Origin: Desulfocapsaceae bacterium
GTDB taxonomy: Bacteria; Desulfobacterota; Desulfobulbia; Desulfobulbales; Desulfocapsaceae
Direction of reading: 5' to 3'
Length of the DNA stretch: 64,000 bases
NCBI GenBank assembly: GCA_030653035.1
Contig: JAUSAB010000072.1
Coordinates: 23,099-87,098 of the forward strand
A program made the position numbers and the translations under genes. Under the pieces are notes generated by a model, which ran no database searches, was not told the DNA's origin, and worked only from the letters and a program-made list of their open reading frames with translations. Of this stretch, positions 45,261-54,363 are shown piece by piece (within the stretch, counting starts at the first letter, position 1; each line of letters begins with the position of its first letter).

Positions 45261-45961
45261 TCCTGTTGCAACTCTGTCATCAGCCCATGATCGGCAAAGG
45301 AGTAGCTGCCATCGCCGATGATCAGATGGTCAAGGAGCTGGATCTGCATCAGCGAGCAGAGCAGGTACAGGGTTCGGGTCAGATGGCGGTCTTGGGGCGA
45401 GGGATCGAGGCTGCCGGAGGGGTGGTTATGGGCGACGATCAGGGCGGCGGCATTATGTTCGAGGGCGCGACTCATTAGCTCCCGGGGATAGACGGTGTTG
45501 ATATTGATGGTACCCTCGGCCACTACCTCGGAGTCGATGATGGCATGCGAAGAGTCGAGAAAGATAACGGTGAAGACCTCTTTTTTCAGGCCGCGTAGGG
45601 AATGGAGCAGATAGTCCCTGACCTCGGCCGAGGAATGAAGATATCGCTTGCCGGACAATCGCTCTTTCAGGTAACGCCTGGCGACCTCCTGGACAAAGTG
45701 AATGGCAAAGCTGTTTTTCGGGCCGACCCCCTGGATTTTCTGGAGGGAGGGGATGGAGGCCTCAAAGACCGCGGCAAAGGAACCAAATTCGGCCAATGCA
45801 GCCCGAGCGGCCTCTTTACAATCGGTGCGCGGGGTGCCGAAGGTGAGCAGCAGCTCCAGGACTTCGGCGTCGGTGAAGCCATCCAGACCGCGGGCAAGAA
45901 AACGATCCCGCAGTCGCTGGCGGTGTCCCTCTCCCTTTTTCTGCCACTCTTCCTTGTCCAC
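45230..45961 (-). CDS. radC: RadC-family JAB/MPN protein
   Basis: 243 residues. N-terminal helix-hairpin-helix part (LLLTFGTPRTDCKEAARAAL, LQKIQGVGPKNSFAIHFVQE) and a JAMM metal motif AHNHPSGSLDPSPQDRHLT. Despite the name, a direct repair role is not established for the family. It lies between gatB and hemW with minimal gaps. Confidence 0.92.
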   Translation of the reverse strand: MDKEEWQKKGEGHRQRLRDRFLARGLDGFTDAEVLELLLTFGTPRTDCKEAARAALAEFGSFAAVFEASIPSLQKIQGVGPKNSFAIHFVQEVARRYLKERLSGKRYLHSSAEVRDYLLHSLRGLKKEVFTVIFLDSSHAIIDSEVVAEGTININTVYPRELMSRALEHNAAALIVAHNHPSGSLDPSPQDRHLTRTLYLLCSLMQIQLLDHLIIGDGSYSFADHGLMTELQQECREMMEKLH

Positions 45962-45969
45962 CGGGCCGC

Positions 45970-47397
45970 TTATTCCGACAGTACTTGGGTAAAGAGTTTG
46001 TTGGCCAGGGCGGGATTGGCCTGGCCCTTGGTCTTTTGCATGAGCTGGCCAACAAAGTAGCTCATCAGTTTGGTTTTGCCATTCTTAAAGTCCGCAACCT
46101 GGCCGGGATTGTCGGCAATGATCTGACGAACGATGACAATAAGCTCGCCCTCATTGGAGACTTGGCCCAGATTCTGTTCCTGAACCACGGTCTCCGGCCC
46201 CTTGCCGCTGGCCATCATCTCCAGGAAAACGGTCTTGGCGATCTTGCCGCTGATCGTCCCCGCTTCCACCATGTTGACCAGAGAGCCGAGTTGTTCGGCG
46301 GTGACCCTGCAGGTGGAAAGTTCTTCACCTTTGAGCTCGCGCATCAGTTCCGTCATGATCCAGTTGGAGACCTTCTTGGCCTGGTTGCAGGTCTTGGCCG
46401 CAACCTCAAAATAGTCGGCCAGCTCGCGGGAGCCGGTTAAGAGCGAGGCATCATGTTCGGGTAGTTCGTAATCTTGTATGAACCTGAGCTTGCGCTCATC
46501 CGGCAGTTCGGGCAGGGTGGCGCGGATGGCTTCAATCCAGGCATCATCGATCACAATCGGTACCAGATCGGGGCAGGGGAAATAGCGGTAATCATGGGCC
46601 TCTTCCTTGCCGCGCATGGACTCGGTGCAGTTGCGGTCGGGATCCCAGAGCAGGGTCTCCTGAACGATTGAGCCGCCGTCCATGAGGATGTCCCGCTGCC
46701 TGCGCACCTCGTACTCCAGCGCATTCTGCACATTGCGAAACGAGTTCATATTCTTGAGTTCGGTGCGGGTGCCAAGCTTGTCCTGGCCTACAGGGCGCAG
46801 GGAGATATTGGCGTCGCAACGGAAACTGCCCTCCTGCATGTTGCCGTCACAGATATCGAGATAGCGGAGGATGGCGTGGATCTTGCGCAGATAGGCGGCG
46901 GCTTCTTCCGGAGAACGCAGATCCGGCTCGGAGACGATCTCGAGCAGCGGGGTGCCGGTGCGGTTGAGATCGACATAGGAGACGGGTTCGCGGTCGTCAT
47001 GGATCAGTTTGCCGGCATCTTCTTCCATGTGCATGCGGGTGATGCCGATTTCCCGTTTACGGCCGTCCACCTCGATCTCCACCTGCCCATGTTCCACAAT
47101 GGGCAGATCAAACTGCGAGGTCTGATAGCCCTTGGGCAGATCGGGGTAAAAATAGTTTTTGCGGGCAAATTGACTGAACCGCTTGATGGTTGAACCGGTG
47201 GACAGGCCCATCTTGATGGCAAACTCCACCACTTTTTTATTGAGGACCGGCAGGGTGCCGGGCAGACCGAGACACACCGGGCAGGTATGGGTATTGGGCG
47301 GCGCGCCGAATTTTGTGGAGCAGCCGCAGAAAATCTTGGAGTCGGTTTTGAGTTGGGCGTGGATTTCCAGCCCGATTACAGTTTCAAATTCCATCAT
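45970..47397 (-). CDS. gatB: Asp/Glu-tRNA amidotransferase subunit B
   Basis: 475 residues; binds the tRNA and activates the misacylated amino acid. [23 protein letters not shown] with the later [15 protein letters not shown] gives the zinc-binding Cys residues; [21 protein letters not shown] is a family signature; the C-terminal YqeY-like tail ends in [13 protein letters not shown]. Two ATG codons in a row (47397, 47394). Separated from gatCA. Confidence 0.95.
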   Translation of the reverse strand: MMEFETVIGLEIHAQLKTDSKIFCGCSTKFGAPPNTHTCPVCLGLPGTLPVLNKKVVEFAIKMGLSTGSTIKRFSQFARKNYFYPDLPKGYQTSQFDLPIVEHGQVEIEVDGRKREIGITRMHMEEDAGKLIHDDREPVSYVDLNRTGTPLLEIVSEPDLRSPEEAAAYLRKIHAILRYLDICDGNMQEGSFRCDANISLRPVGQDKLGTRTELKNMNSFRNVQNALEYEVRRQRDILMDGGSIVQETLLWDPDRNCTESMRGKEEAHDYRYFPCPDLVPIVIDDAWIEAIRATLPELPDERKLRFIQDYELPEHDASLLTGSRELADYFEVAAKTCNQAKKVSNWIMTELMRELKGEELSTCRVTAEQLGSLVNMVEAGTISGKIAKTVFLEMMASGKGPETVVQEQNLGQVSNEGELIVIVRQIIADNPGQVADFKNGKTKLMSYFVGQLMQKTKGQANPALANKLFTQVLSE

Positions 47398-47424
47398 TAT
47401 CCCATCGTATGTACTCGGTTCGTA

Positions 47425-47985
47425 TCATTCTTCTCTGCTTTCAGCCATCTGGCCCTTGGCGTGGACCCATTTGCGGATCTTAACCAGCTCATCTTTCCAG
47501 TCATTACTGACTCGAATCTCCAGAAACATGCGGAAAAGGGCCTGTACCAGACGGACCAGCTCTTCAAAGAGGAAGATGCGTTCAAGGATCATTCCCTCTT
47601 TTTCTTCCGGGCTGTCGCCACCTTCCTGCGCCGGTCCGGTTTTCGGCAGTTTGACATTGCGAAACTCCATGATCCCGGCGGCCATGGTAAAGTTCCATTC
47701 ATAATCATTCTGGGCAAGCTGAATCCGAGCCTGCTCCAGCTTTTTACCCATGACCAGTCCGGTGCGCGCCTCTTTGAGTTCGCTTTGCAGGCCGCTGCAG
47801 ATACATTTTTCGCTGGACTCACCCTCGCCGTATTCAAGAAGCATATGCTTTTCAAAGACCACGGTGATGTCACCCTGACCGGGCAGCTCAACACTGCCGC
47901 CGCGTTCTTCGCTTTTCCACCACAGCCAAGTAAGAAACTCCTGGCCGATAAATCGTTTTTCAGCAATAAGATCAACTAAATCCAT
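47425..47985 (-). CDS. RdgC-associated protein (C-terminal partner)
   Basis: 186 residues beginning MDLVDLIAEKRFIGQEFLTW, with the FLTWLWWKSEE motif that I associate with proteins encoded next to a short RdgC in Desulfobacterota. The middle VFEKHMLLEYGEGESSEKCICSG and ARIQLAQNDYEWNFTMAAG fit the same family. Its partner gene lies upstream, separated by a MITE-like element of about 173 bases. Family link is from memory of the motif; the role is unproven. Confidence 0.55.
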   Translation of the reverse strand: MDLVDLIAEKRFIGQEFLTWLWWKSEERGGSVELPGQGDITVVFEKHMLLEYGEGESSEKCICSGLQSELKEARTGLVMGKKLEQARIQLAQNDYEWNFTMAAGIMEFRNVKLPKTGPAQEGGDSPEEKEGMILERIFLFEELVRLVQALFRMFLEIRVSNDWKDELVKIRKWVHAKGQMAESREE

Positions 47986-48059
47986 AATATAGTCACAAGG
48001 CTCGGTGAGGCAGAAGGTTCAAAGAAAAAGGGAATACCTGTTGTATGGGTATTTTATCC

Positions 48060-48232
48060 TAAAAACGGCAGTTGGATATAATGCTTTTGCAATAACTTCT
48101 TACATGGCCAATTTTTTTCCCTCACCCCGGCCCTCTCCCAAAGGAGAGGGAGCTTTCCCCCTTCTCCCTGAGGGAGAAGGGCTGGGGATGAGGGGGAGCG
48201 GCATTTACATTATGAAGTAACAGCCGTTTTTA
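48060..48232. repeat. MITE-like element, copy 1
   Basis: Terminal inverted repeats TAAAAACGGCAGTT (left) and AACAGCCGTTTTTA (right) differ at one base. The inside holds two strong hairpins: CCCTCTCCC-AAA-GGAGAGGG and CCCTTCTCCC-TGA-GGGAGAAGGG, the latter flanked by the common CCCTCACCCC motif. It ends just past the stop codon of the RdgC-like gene. A second copy is at 49432-49604. Confidence 0.75.
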
Positions 48233-48235
48233 GAT

Positions 48236-48841
48236 TTATACAAAGATGTCGGGGGTGATAGCCGCCAGGCGCTGCGTGTCATCGTCATCCAGAAGGCGTT
48301 CTGCCATATAATACGGGATCTGCTGGACAATGAGCAGGCCGAAGGTCTCTTTAAACAGGTCTTCAAGCAGGGCGTGCGCTTTTTTGTTAGTGCTGAAGAA
48401 GATCAGGGTCGATTCCGACAGGTTCCAGCACAGGTCATAGACTGCCGGGATTGGCGCCGCTTTCTTCATCAGTTCGTTCTGGATCCGTTCCCTGATCTCG
48501 ATCTTCATGGAGCGACTAATCTTGGGGATCTGCTTTTCCTTTTTGATCCGCTCCTCTTCCTTCTGCGCAAATTTTTTGAGGATGGCCGGGGCCACCTTGC
48601 GTTCATCAATGCGCAGGGAGAGGGTGACATAATCGCCGCTGGCATAGGAGGCGAACTGGAAATCGGCATCAAACATATTCTGGACCGAGACCCAGCCGAC
48701 TGAAAATTCATCGTAGGTCTCATCAATATCTTTGAAAGAAAAGGCCGTGATCCGTTCTGCGGCAAAATCCCAGAAATTTTCCGGAAGATCTCCTTCGACG
48801 CTGAAGCGGACAAAACTTGCTGAACCATTGAGAAAACCCAT
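48236..48841 (-). CDS. RdgC-like recombination-associated protein
   Basis: 201 residues. MGFLNGSASFVRFSVEGDLP, the AERITAFSFKDIDETYDEFS block and VGWVSVQNMFDADFQFASY resemble the short RdgC proteins of Desulfobacterota, and KFAQKEEERIKKEKQIPKISRSMK the following charged region. RdgC binds DNA and limits RecA activity in gammaproteobacteria. The E. coli protein is one chain of about 300 residues; here the function appears split over two genes. Confidence 0.65.
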   Translation of the reverse strand: MGFLNGSASFVRFSVEGDLPENFWDFAAERITAFSFKDIDETYDEFSVGWVSVQNMFDADFQFASYASGDYVTLSLRIDERKVAPAILKKFAQKEEERIKKEKQIPKISRSMKIEIRERIQNELMKKAAPIPAVYDLCWNLSESTLIFFSTNKKAHALLEDLFKETFGLLIVQQIPYYMAERLLDDDDTQRLAAITPDIFV

Positions 48842-49108
48842 ATTTTTAATCCTGCTGGCAGGCCCGGATAAGCGCCTGAAAAATGATAATTGTTATAAAC
48901 GTTGATGTTTCGAGGCTAACGGCATCAATATACATCATTCATTTCTCATGGTCACATCAAAAATCGTAGGGCCGATCATTGTACCCCCTTTACTGTTCTT
49001 ATCGGTCAATAGAAATCAACTCCAATTGGGGTTGTATGCTGATCATTGGGAAATCCCTTGACTCACGAGTACATAGATGATAAATCTTGCCAAGTAAGTG
49101 TTTTTCTG
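48842..49108. other. Intergenic stretch before the tRNA-Lys promoter
   Basis: About 270 bases with no gene. It holds the upstream region of the RdgC-like gene on one side and of the tRNA genes on the other. No repeat or structured RNA was recognised. Confidence 0.5.
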
Positions 49109-49137
49109 TTGACAGGCAGAGAATGACCTTGTATAAG
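49109..49137 (+). promoter_or_regulatory. Strong promoter of the tRNA-Lys/tRNA-Glu unit
   Basis: TTGACA (49109-49114), 17-base spacer, TATAAG (49132-49137). Near-consensus, with the start expected about 6 bases before the tRNA. Confidence 0.8.
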
Positions 49138-49149
49138 GCGTACCTTTAC

Positions 49150-49225
49150 GGGTCGTTAACTCAGTTGGTAGAGTATCTGACTTTTAATCAGAGAGTCGCG
49201 CGTTCAAGTCGCGCACGACCCACCA
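49150..49225 (+). tRNA. tRNA-Lys (UUU anticodon)
   Basis: 76 bases with encoded CCA. GGGTCGT pairs with ACGACCC. The anticodon loop CTTTTAA gives UUU. Confidence 0.96.
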
Positions 49226-49237
49226 TAGTTCATACTG

Positions 49238-49315
49238 GTCCCCATCGTCTAGTCAGGTCCAGGACATCGGCCTTTCACGCCGACAACACCGGTTCAAATC
49301 CGGTTGGGGACGCCA
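49238..49315 (+). tRNA. tRNA-Glu (UUC anticodon)
   Basis: 78 bases with encoded CCA. GTCCCCA pairs with TGGGGAC. The anticodon loop CTTTCAC gives UUC. Twelve bases after tRNA-Lys. It is the substrate of the GatCAB route if glutaminyl-tRNA synthetase is lacking. Confidence 0.95.
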
Positions 49316-49323
49316 CATAATCT

Positions 49324-49367
49324 AAAAAAGGGGCATTCAGATTCATTCTGGATGCCCCTTTTTTTGT
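49324..49367 (+). terminator. Intrinsic terminator after tRNA-Glu
   Basis: The stem AAGGGGCAT pairs with ATGCCCCTT around an imperfect CAG/CTG inner part, with T7 following. Confidence 0.88.
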
Positions 49368-49431
49368 CTTCTGTTTTTGCTGCTGATCGGTAGACACCTT
49401 TTCAAGGTTTCCTGTATTCTATTTCAACCTC

Positions 49432-49604
49432 AAAACGGCAGTTGAAAAGAGTGATTTTGCAATAACTTCTTGCATGGCCGGATTTTTCTCCTCACCCCGG
49501 CCCTCTCCCAAAGGAGAGGGAGCTTTCACCCTTCTCCCTGAGGGAGAAGGGGTGGGGATGAGGGGGGGAGCGGTATTTACATTATGAGGTAACTGCCATT
49601 TTTA
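49432..49604. repeat. MITE-like element, copy 2
   Basis: Strongly similar over its length to 48060-48232: AAACGGCAGTTG at the left, AACTGCCATTTTTA at the right, the same hairpin core, and GCAATAACTTCTTGCATGGC where copy 1 has TACATGGC. Lies between tRNA-Glu and the WYL gene. Confidence 0.75.
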
Positions 49605-49744
49605 GGTTCAAAATAGTAAAGAAATATCCGGCGTGAAATTCACCGGGGTTTTTTGTGTTTTTGCATAAAATTGTTGCTTTCTTCAATGGCATTGGCAAGA
49701 GTGAATGTTTCCAGTCTCTTTTCGTTTCTTTGCCGGAGAAAACA

Positions 49745-50716
49745 ATGAACAAGTTTGACCGCATTTACGAACTGCATGCCATTCTCCATTCCCATCATTA
49801 TCCGATCACCATGCGCGAGCTGAAGGGGCGGATGGAATGTTCCCAGCCCACGGTCAGACGGATGATCAGGAAACTGCGCGATGAATTGGGAGCCCCCATT
49901 CGTTACGACAGGAAGCAAAACGGCTATATCCTGGACCGGACCGGCGGTGATCACTACGAGCTGCCCGGCCTTTGGTTCAGCCTTGCCGAGCTCCAGGCCC
50001 TGCTCACCGTTCATGAATTGCTCATCCGCATGCAGCCCGGTCTGCTCCGGCAGGAGTTTTCTTTATTCCGGCAACGGATTGAGTCGATCCTGCAAACCAA
50101 CCATGTGGCCACCGGTGAAGTTTTCCGGCGGTTTCGTTTTCACAGTGTCGGCGCGCGTTCGTGTCTGCCGGAAAATTTTCATACCGCTGCCTCAGCCACC
50201 CTGCAACGCCGTAAACTGGATCTGCACTATCATAATCGGGCCAATGACTGTCTCTCCAGCCGGATTGTCTCCCCCCAGCGGCTCATCTATTACCGCGAAA
50301 ACTGGTATCTCGATACCTGGTGCCACCAGGCCGAAGCACTCCGCACCCTTGCCCTTGACCGTATCACTGACCTTGCCATGCTCCCGGATGAGGCGATGGA
50401 AATCCCCGATGAACAGCTTGACCGTTATTACAGCGGTTCCTTCGGGATCTTTTCCGGCCCGGCAATGCATACCGCTGTCCTGCGTTTTACCCCGCAACGC
50501 GCCCGCTGGGTGGCCGAAGAACAATGGCACCCGGATCAACGGGGAAGCTGGCTGGATGATGGCTCCTATCAACTCAGTCTGCCCTATGGCGACTCCCGTG
50601 AACTGGTTCTTGATATCCTGCACTATGGCCCGGATGTCAAGGTGATGGCCCCGGATGAACTGCGCTGCGAGATCAAGGGAAGGTTGATTGCCGCCCTGAA
50701 GCAATATGAAAAATAA
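49745..50716 (+). CDS. WYL-domain transcriptional regulator next to the CRISPR-Cas locus
   Basis: 323 residues. N-terminal winged helix (FDRIYELHAILHSHHYPITM then SQPTVRRMIRKL) and a WYL domain with YYRENWYLDTWCHQAEALRT-type sequence (residues about 190-230) followed by a C-terminal WCX-like region. GGAG precedes the ATG. WYL regulators often sit beside defence loci and sense nucleic acid ligands; here one lies 1.1 kb upstream of cas3 in the same direction, so control of the cas operon is a reasonable inference. Confidence 0.82.
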   Translation: MNKFDRIYELHAILHSHHYPITMRELKGRMECSQPTVRRMIRKLRDELGAPIRYDRKQNGYILDRTGGDHYELPGLWFSLAELQALLTVHELLIRMQPGLLRQEFSLFRQRIESILQTNHVATGEVFRRFRFHSVGARSCLPENFHTAASATLQRRKLDLHYHNRANDCLSSRIVSPQRLIYYRENWYLDTWCHQAEALRTLALDRITDLAMLPDEAMEIPDEQLDRYYSGSFGIFSGPAMHTAVLRFTPQRARWVAEEQWHPDQRGSWLDDGSYQLSLPYGDSRELVLDILHYGPDVKVMAPDELRCEIKGRLIAALKQYEK

Positions 50717-50800
50717 AAAAAGAAAAAAACTCACTGGATCATGTCTTGATCCACCCACCGTGTATGATGTTAAAAATAATCAAGGAAGTGTGGTTGCCAT

Positions 50801-50824
50801 GTTATTTCGTAACGGCTCCTAAAC
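50801..50824 (-). repeat. Dispersed 24-base repeat, second copy
   Basis: The reverse complement of GTTTAGGAGCCGTTACGAAA plus TAAC. It matches 21796-21819 at 23 of 24 bases. It sits in the otherwise empty gap 50717-50912 between the WYL gene and the next frame. Confidence 0.6.
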
Positions 50825-50912
50825 GACAAAAGAAAAAAACTCATCATTCTCGCGGATCATTTACGCTGCGTGCTCCCCGTTTTTTAAAAACAGAATAAGG
50901 AAAACCAGGCCC

Positions 50913-51184
50913 ATGCAGTCTTCTGAGTTTACCCCGTCTATGAACGGAAAAAAATTCCCTGTCATTCTGGTGGAAGGGGTTAGCGCCCTGCCGGAAGCGG
51001 ATAGGGCCATTGTCGTTGCCTGTGAAGTCTGGCTTGCCAGGATCTTTCCTTTCCGCATGCTGGGCAGTTCTTTGTCAATGCCGCTGATCCCATGATGAGA
51101 GGTACCGGCCATACGATGCGGGTTTGCCGGGAAATGAAGGGGCCGGTTTTCGATCAGGTTATCTGGAGGGAATGGTTGGGATGA
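50913..51184 (+). pseudogene. Small gene of unknown function with one frameshift
   Basis: The first frame reads MNGKKFPVILVEGVSALPEA then DRAIVVACEVWLARIF. Near 51048-51053 the coding character moves to another frame: HAGQFFVNAADPMMRGTGHT then MRVCREMKGPVFD, ending at TGA 51182-51184. That stop overlaps the next gene's ATG as ATGA, which supports both frames being real. Repaired, the protein has about 90 residues. I do not recognise it. Either a pseudogene or a single-base sequencing error. Confidence 0.5.
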
Positions 51185-51777
51185 AGCTGTTAAAAGGAAT
51201 GGACTTGGCAACAATGCCGGTGCTGTCTGATGACACTAAAATCCGGCGTGTCCTGCATGACGGCGAGTGGCATTTTGTCGTTGTCGATGTGGTGGCGGCC
51301 TTGACTGACAGCGTTAATCCGCGCGAATATTGGCGTTGTTTGCAACAACAAGAGTTGGCTGCTGCCGGAGTTGATCTGTCGGAGCTTTGTCGGTGCTTGG
51401 ATTTGGAATCCGTGAGTGGCCGGAAATGCCAGGAGGAGACCACCACTTTGGAGGGAATTTTTCGGATTGTGCAGTCTGTTTCTTCACCCACGGCGGAAAT
51501 TTTCAAGCGCTGGTTGGCGAGGGTTGGGCAGGAGCGGAAAAACCGGCAAGTCTGCAAGACCGATCTTGGTACGATTTTTTCCATGTTGGGTGAAGCCGCC
51601 ACTGCCGCAATCGCCTGCCGACATAATGACCAAGGGCTCGATGGTTGTGGGATTACCGCCCGCAAGGGTAGGCGTATTGCCGAGGAAGCGCGGGAAAGGC
51701 TGGAGCAGGAAACAGGGGAAGGGAAAATGATTTTTCAACATCCCAAAGGTGATAATTTTAATGAGGGAACTAAATAA
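51181..51777 (+). CDS. BRO-N domain protein (phage antirepressor-like)
   Basis: 198 residues. IRRVLHDGEWHFVVVDVVAALTDSVNPREYW matches the BRO-N domain of phage antirepressors and Bro proteins. The C-terminal part has FSMLGEAATAAIACRHNDQG followed by a charged tail. The ATG at 51181 is 11 bases after GGAGGG. It ends one codon before cas3. Similar proteins occur as host genes in Desulfobacterota and are often near defence loci. DNA binding is likely; its role is unknown. Confidence 0.75.
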   Translation: MKLLKGMDLATMPVLSDDTKIRRVLHDGEWHFVVVDVVAALTDSVNPREYWRCLQQQELAAAGVDLSELCRCLDLESVSGRKCQEETTTLEGIFRIVQSVSSPTAEIFKRWLARVGQERKNRQVCKTDLGTIFSMLGEAATAAIACRHNDQGLDGCGITARKGRRIAEEARERLEQETGEGKMIFQHPKGDNFNEGTK

Positions 51778-54354
51778 GTGTTTAGACGTCATATGATAAA
51801 ATCACCTGAACCGCCTAGTTCATCACCGCTTTCATTAAGCCAGTGTTTGGCGAAATCATGCAAAACCGCCCAGAATACTGTTTTGCCAGGGCGACTGGTT
51901 TTCAGCCACTGCCAGATTGTCGGCGGAGTGGCGCGGGCGCTGATGCTGCGGATGCCTCTTTGGCTGCGTGAAACCCTGTTTCCAGATGGTTCCGAATTAA
52001 TTGCTGCCGCTCATGATGTTGGCAAGGTCAGCCCGACTTTTCAGAAAAAAATCTATTCCGCGCTTTCGCAGAAAGATGAGGCTGTATTGTCGGCATTAAA
52101 AACGGCCAACCCCGATACAGAAAAGCAATGGGGAGGCCATGCAGGTGTTAGTCAAGCAACAGCGGAGGAGCAAAACGTCGGGTGCTATATTTCACAAATT
52201 CTCGGTCAACATCATGGCTTTTCACCAAATCTGGCTATGTATCAGGCAAGCAGTGAAGTGTTTGGTGGCCAAGTATGGCAGGCTCAACGTGCCGAATTAC
52301 TTACGCAACTCAAACAAGCCTTGGGTGCAGAGTTCCCTATTGTAAGAGATGCTTTACAAGCGCGCGTTTTGGCGGGGTTAACCACGGTTTCTGACTGGAT
52401 TGGCTCAGGTGCGCTATTTGAAGATCCGAATGAAGACTGGCAGCCAAAAATCGAACAAGCTTTGGACTTGGCTGGATTCATTCAGCCGCAGTTGAAACCC
52501 GGTTTGAGTTTCCCCGATGTGTTTGTTTTTACTCCCAAAGACACCCAAATCAAGCTGATTGAGGCGGTGAATAACCCCGGCGTGTATGTGCTTGAAGCCC
52601 CGATGGGATTGGGGAAAACAGAGGCTGCCCTCTATGTTGCTTATCAATTGCTGGAAAGAAAGCTGGCAACCGGCATTTATTTTGCGCTCCCCACCCAGCT
52701 TACTTCCGACAAAATTCATGAGCGGGTTAATGCATTTTTAACCAAGATTTTAGATGATGAATCACCCCACAAACAAGCCTTGCTCGTCCACGGTAATGCC
52801 TGGCTTAAACAATTTGAAATGGGTGAGGAGGGAAATCCAGATGGGGCGTGGTTTGCCCAAGGCAAGCGTGGTATCTTGGCACCCTTTGCAGTGGGGACGG
52901 TCGATCAGGCTTTGATGGCGGTAATGAATGTCAAGCATGGATTTGTTCGCACCTTTGGTCTGGCGGGCAAGGTTGTGATCCTTGATGAAGTGCATTCGTA
53001 TGACAGCTTTACCGGCACAATTTTGGACGCGCTGGTCAACGCGCTGCGTCAATTGCACTGTACGGTCATTGTCTTGAGTGCCACCCTCACCCAGGAGCGA
53101 CGGGCTAAATTACTTGGCATCACACCGGAGGCCAACGACTACCCCTTAATTACGGCACAGCCCAATGTGGGCAAGCCTGAAGAAATTGCCGTTGAAGTCA
53201 TTCCTGATGTTTCGGTAACCATTGGCCATCAACAAGAAACCAATGCTATTGAAGAAGTCTTGCGCCGAGCCGAAGAAGGGCAGCAGGTATTGTGGATAGA
53301 AAACACCGTAAAAGAGGCGCAAGACCTCTACAAAAAGCTGGCCGGTCGTGCCAGTGGAATCGGTGTGGCGTGCGGGTTATTGCATTCGCGCTTCAGCAAG
53401 ATTGATCGTGCAGCCAATGAAAAAACATGGACGACGCATTTCGGCACAGACGGAGCTGAAACGCGTACACAGCAAGGACGTATTCTTGTGGGCACCCAAG
53501 TGCTGGAGCAGTCCCTGGATATTGATGCGGATTTTCTCGTTACCCGTATCGCCCCCACCGACATGCTCCTGCAAAGGCTGGGGCGTTTGTGGCGTCATGC
53601 TGAAACCAGCCGCCCGCCAACCGCCCGGCGCGAGGCCTGGATCCTTGCCCCTGGCTTGGCAGCGGCCATCGCCGCCCCGGATCGAGCCTTGGGCTCAACG
53701 GCAAAGGTGTATGCACCTTACGTGCTTTGTCGTAGCCTGGAGGTCTGGCAGGACATCACAAGCGTCCTGCTGCCCGGCCAGATTCGCGGGCTGATTGAAG
53801 CGACGTACCTTAAAAGGCAAAGTGAAAGCGAGGACATGCGGAAGCATCTGCATCAGGTGGATACCACGAGGGACAGGCTCCAGCGGTTGGCCTTGCTGGG
53901 GTTGGCACAGGCCGGTACAACCCAGCCGGAGGAAAAGGCCCAAACCCGCCATAGCGACCAGGATTCAACCGAAGTACTGTTGATTCGGGCGTATCAGCAG
54001 GATCAGGAGAAGCGCGGCACCCAGGTGACCTTGCTTAATGGCGACAGACTATGGGTTCCGTATAATGGCCGCGCCATGTCGCGTAAAAAATGGCGAGAGA
54101 TCAGCGCCACGCTCATGCAAAATACCGTAAAGGTCGCCGATTATCTTGCCCCTAAGGCGATCAGCAAAAAGCAGATCCACTGGCTCGGGGACTATTTTTA
54201 TCTGGGTCGGCCTGAGTATGAGGAAAGCGTCATGCTGCGGGTGGCCCTGGTTGATGAAAGCGGAAGCGTGAAGGCGCTTGACAGGAGCGAGGTCAATGAC
54301 AGCTACCGGGTTTCCTACGATGCCACGATTGGCTATCAGGCCAGTAAAAAATAA
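51778..54354 (+). CDS. cas3: CRISPR-associated helicase/nuclease Cas3 (type I-E)
   Basis: 858 residues. The HD nuclease domain has FSHCQIVGGVAR, AAHDVGKVSPTFQKK (His79-Asp80), GGHAGVS and GQHHGFSP. The SF2 helicase has Walker A APMGLGKTEAAL (Lys280), DEVH (Asp403) in ILDEVHSYDSF, SAT, and motif VI LLQRLGRLWRH. All catalytic motifs are intact. The GTG at 51778 has GAGGG ten bases upstream and follows the BRO-N stop at once; an ATG at 51793 lacks a ribosome site. It degrades DNA marked by Cascade. Confidence 0.93.
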   Translation: MFRRHMIKSPEPPSSSPLSLSQCLAKSCKTAQNTVLPGRLVFSHCQIVGGVARALMLRMPLWLRETLFPDGSELIAAAHDVGKVSPTFQKKIYSALSQKDEAVLSALKTANPDTEKQWGGHAGVSQATAEEQNVGCYISQILGQHHGFSPNLAMYQASSEVFGGQVWQAQRAELLTQLKQALGAEFPIVRDALQARVLAGLTTVSDWIGSGALFEDPNEDWQPKIEQALDLAGFIQPQLKPGLSFPDVFVFTPKDTQIKLIEAVNNPGVYVLEAPMGLGKTEAALYVAYQLLERKLATGIYFALPTQLTSDKIHERVNAFLTKILDDESPHKQALLVHGNAWLKQFEMGEEGNPDGAWFAQGKRGILAPFAVGTVDQALMAVMNVKHGFVRTFGLAGKVVILDEVHSYDSFTGTILDALVNALRQLHCTVIVLSATLTQERRAKLLGITPEANDYPLITAQPNVGKPEEIAVEVIPDVSVTIGHQQETNAIEEVLRRAEEGQQVLWIENTVKEAQDLYKKLAGRASGIGVACGLLHSRFSKIDRAANEKTWTTHFGTDGAETRTQQGRILVGTQVLEQSLDIDADFLVTRIAPTDMLLQRLGRLWRHAETSRPPTARREAWILAPGLAAAIAAPDRALGSTAKVYAPYVLCRSLEVWQDITSVLLPGQIRGLIEATYLKRQSESEDMRKHLHQVDTTRDRLQRLALLGLAQAGTTQPEEKAQTRHSDQDSTEVLLIRAYQQDQEKRGTQVTLLNGDRLWVPYNGRAMSRKKWREISATLMQNTVKVADYLAPKAISKKQIHWLGDYFYLGRPEYEESVMLRVALVDESGSVKALDRSEVNDSYRVSYDATIGYQASKK

Positions 54355-54363
54355 GGAGAAAAT

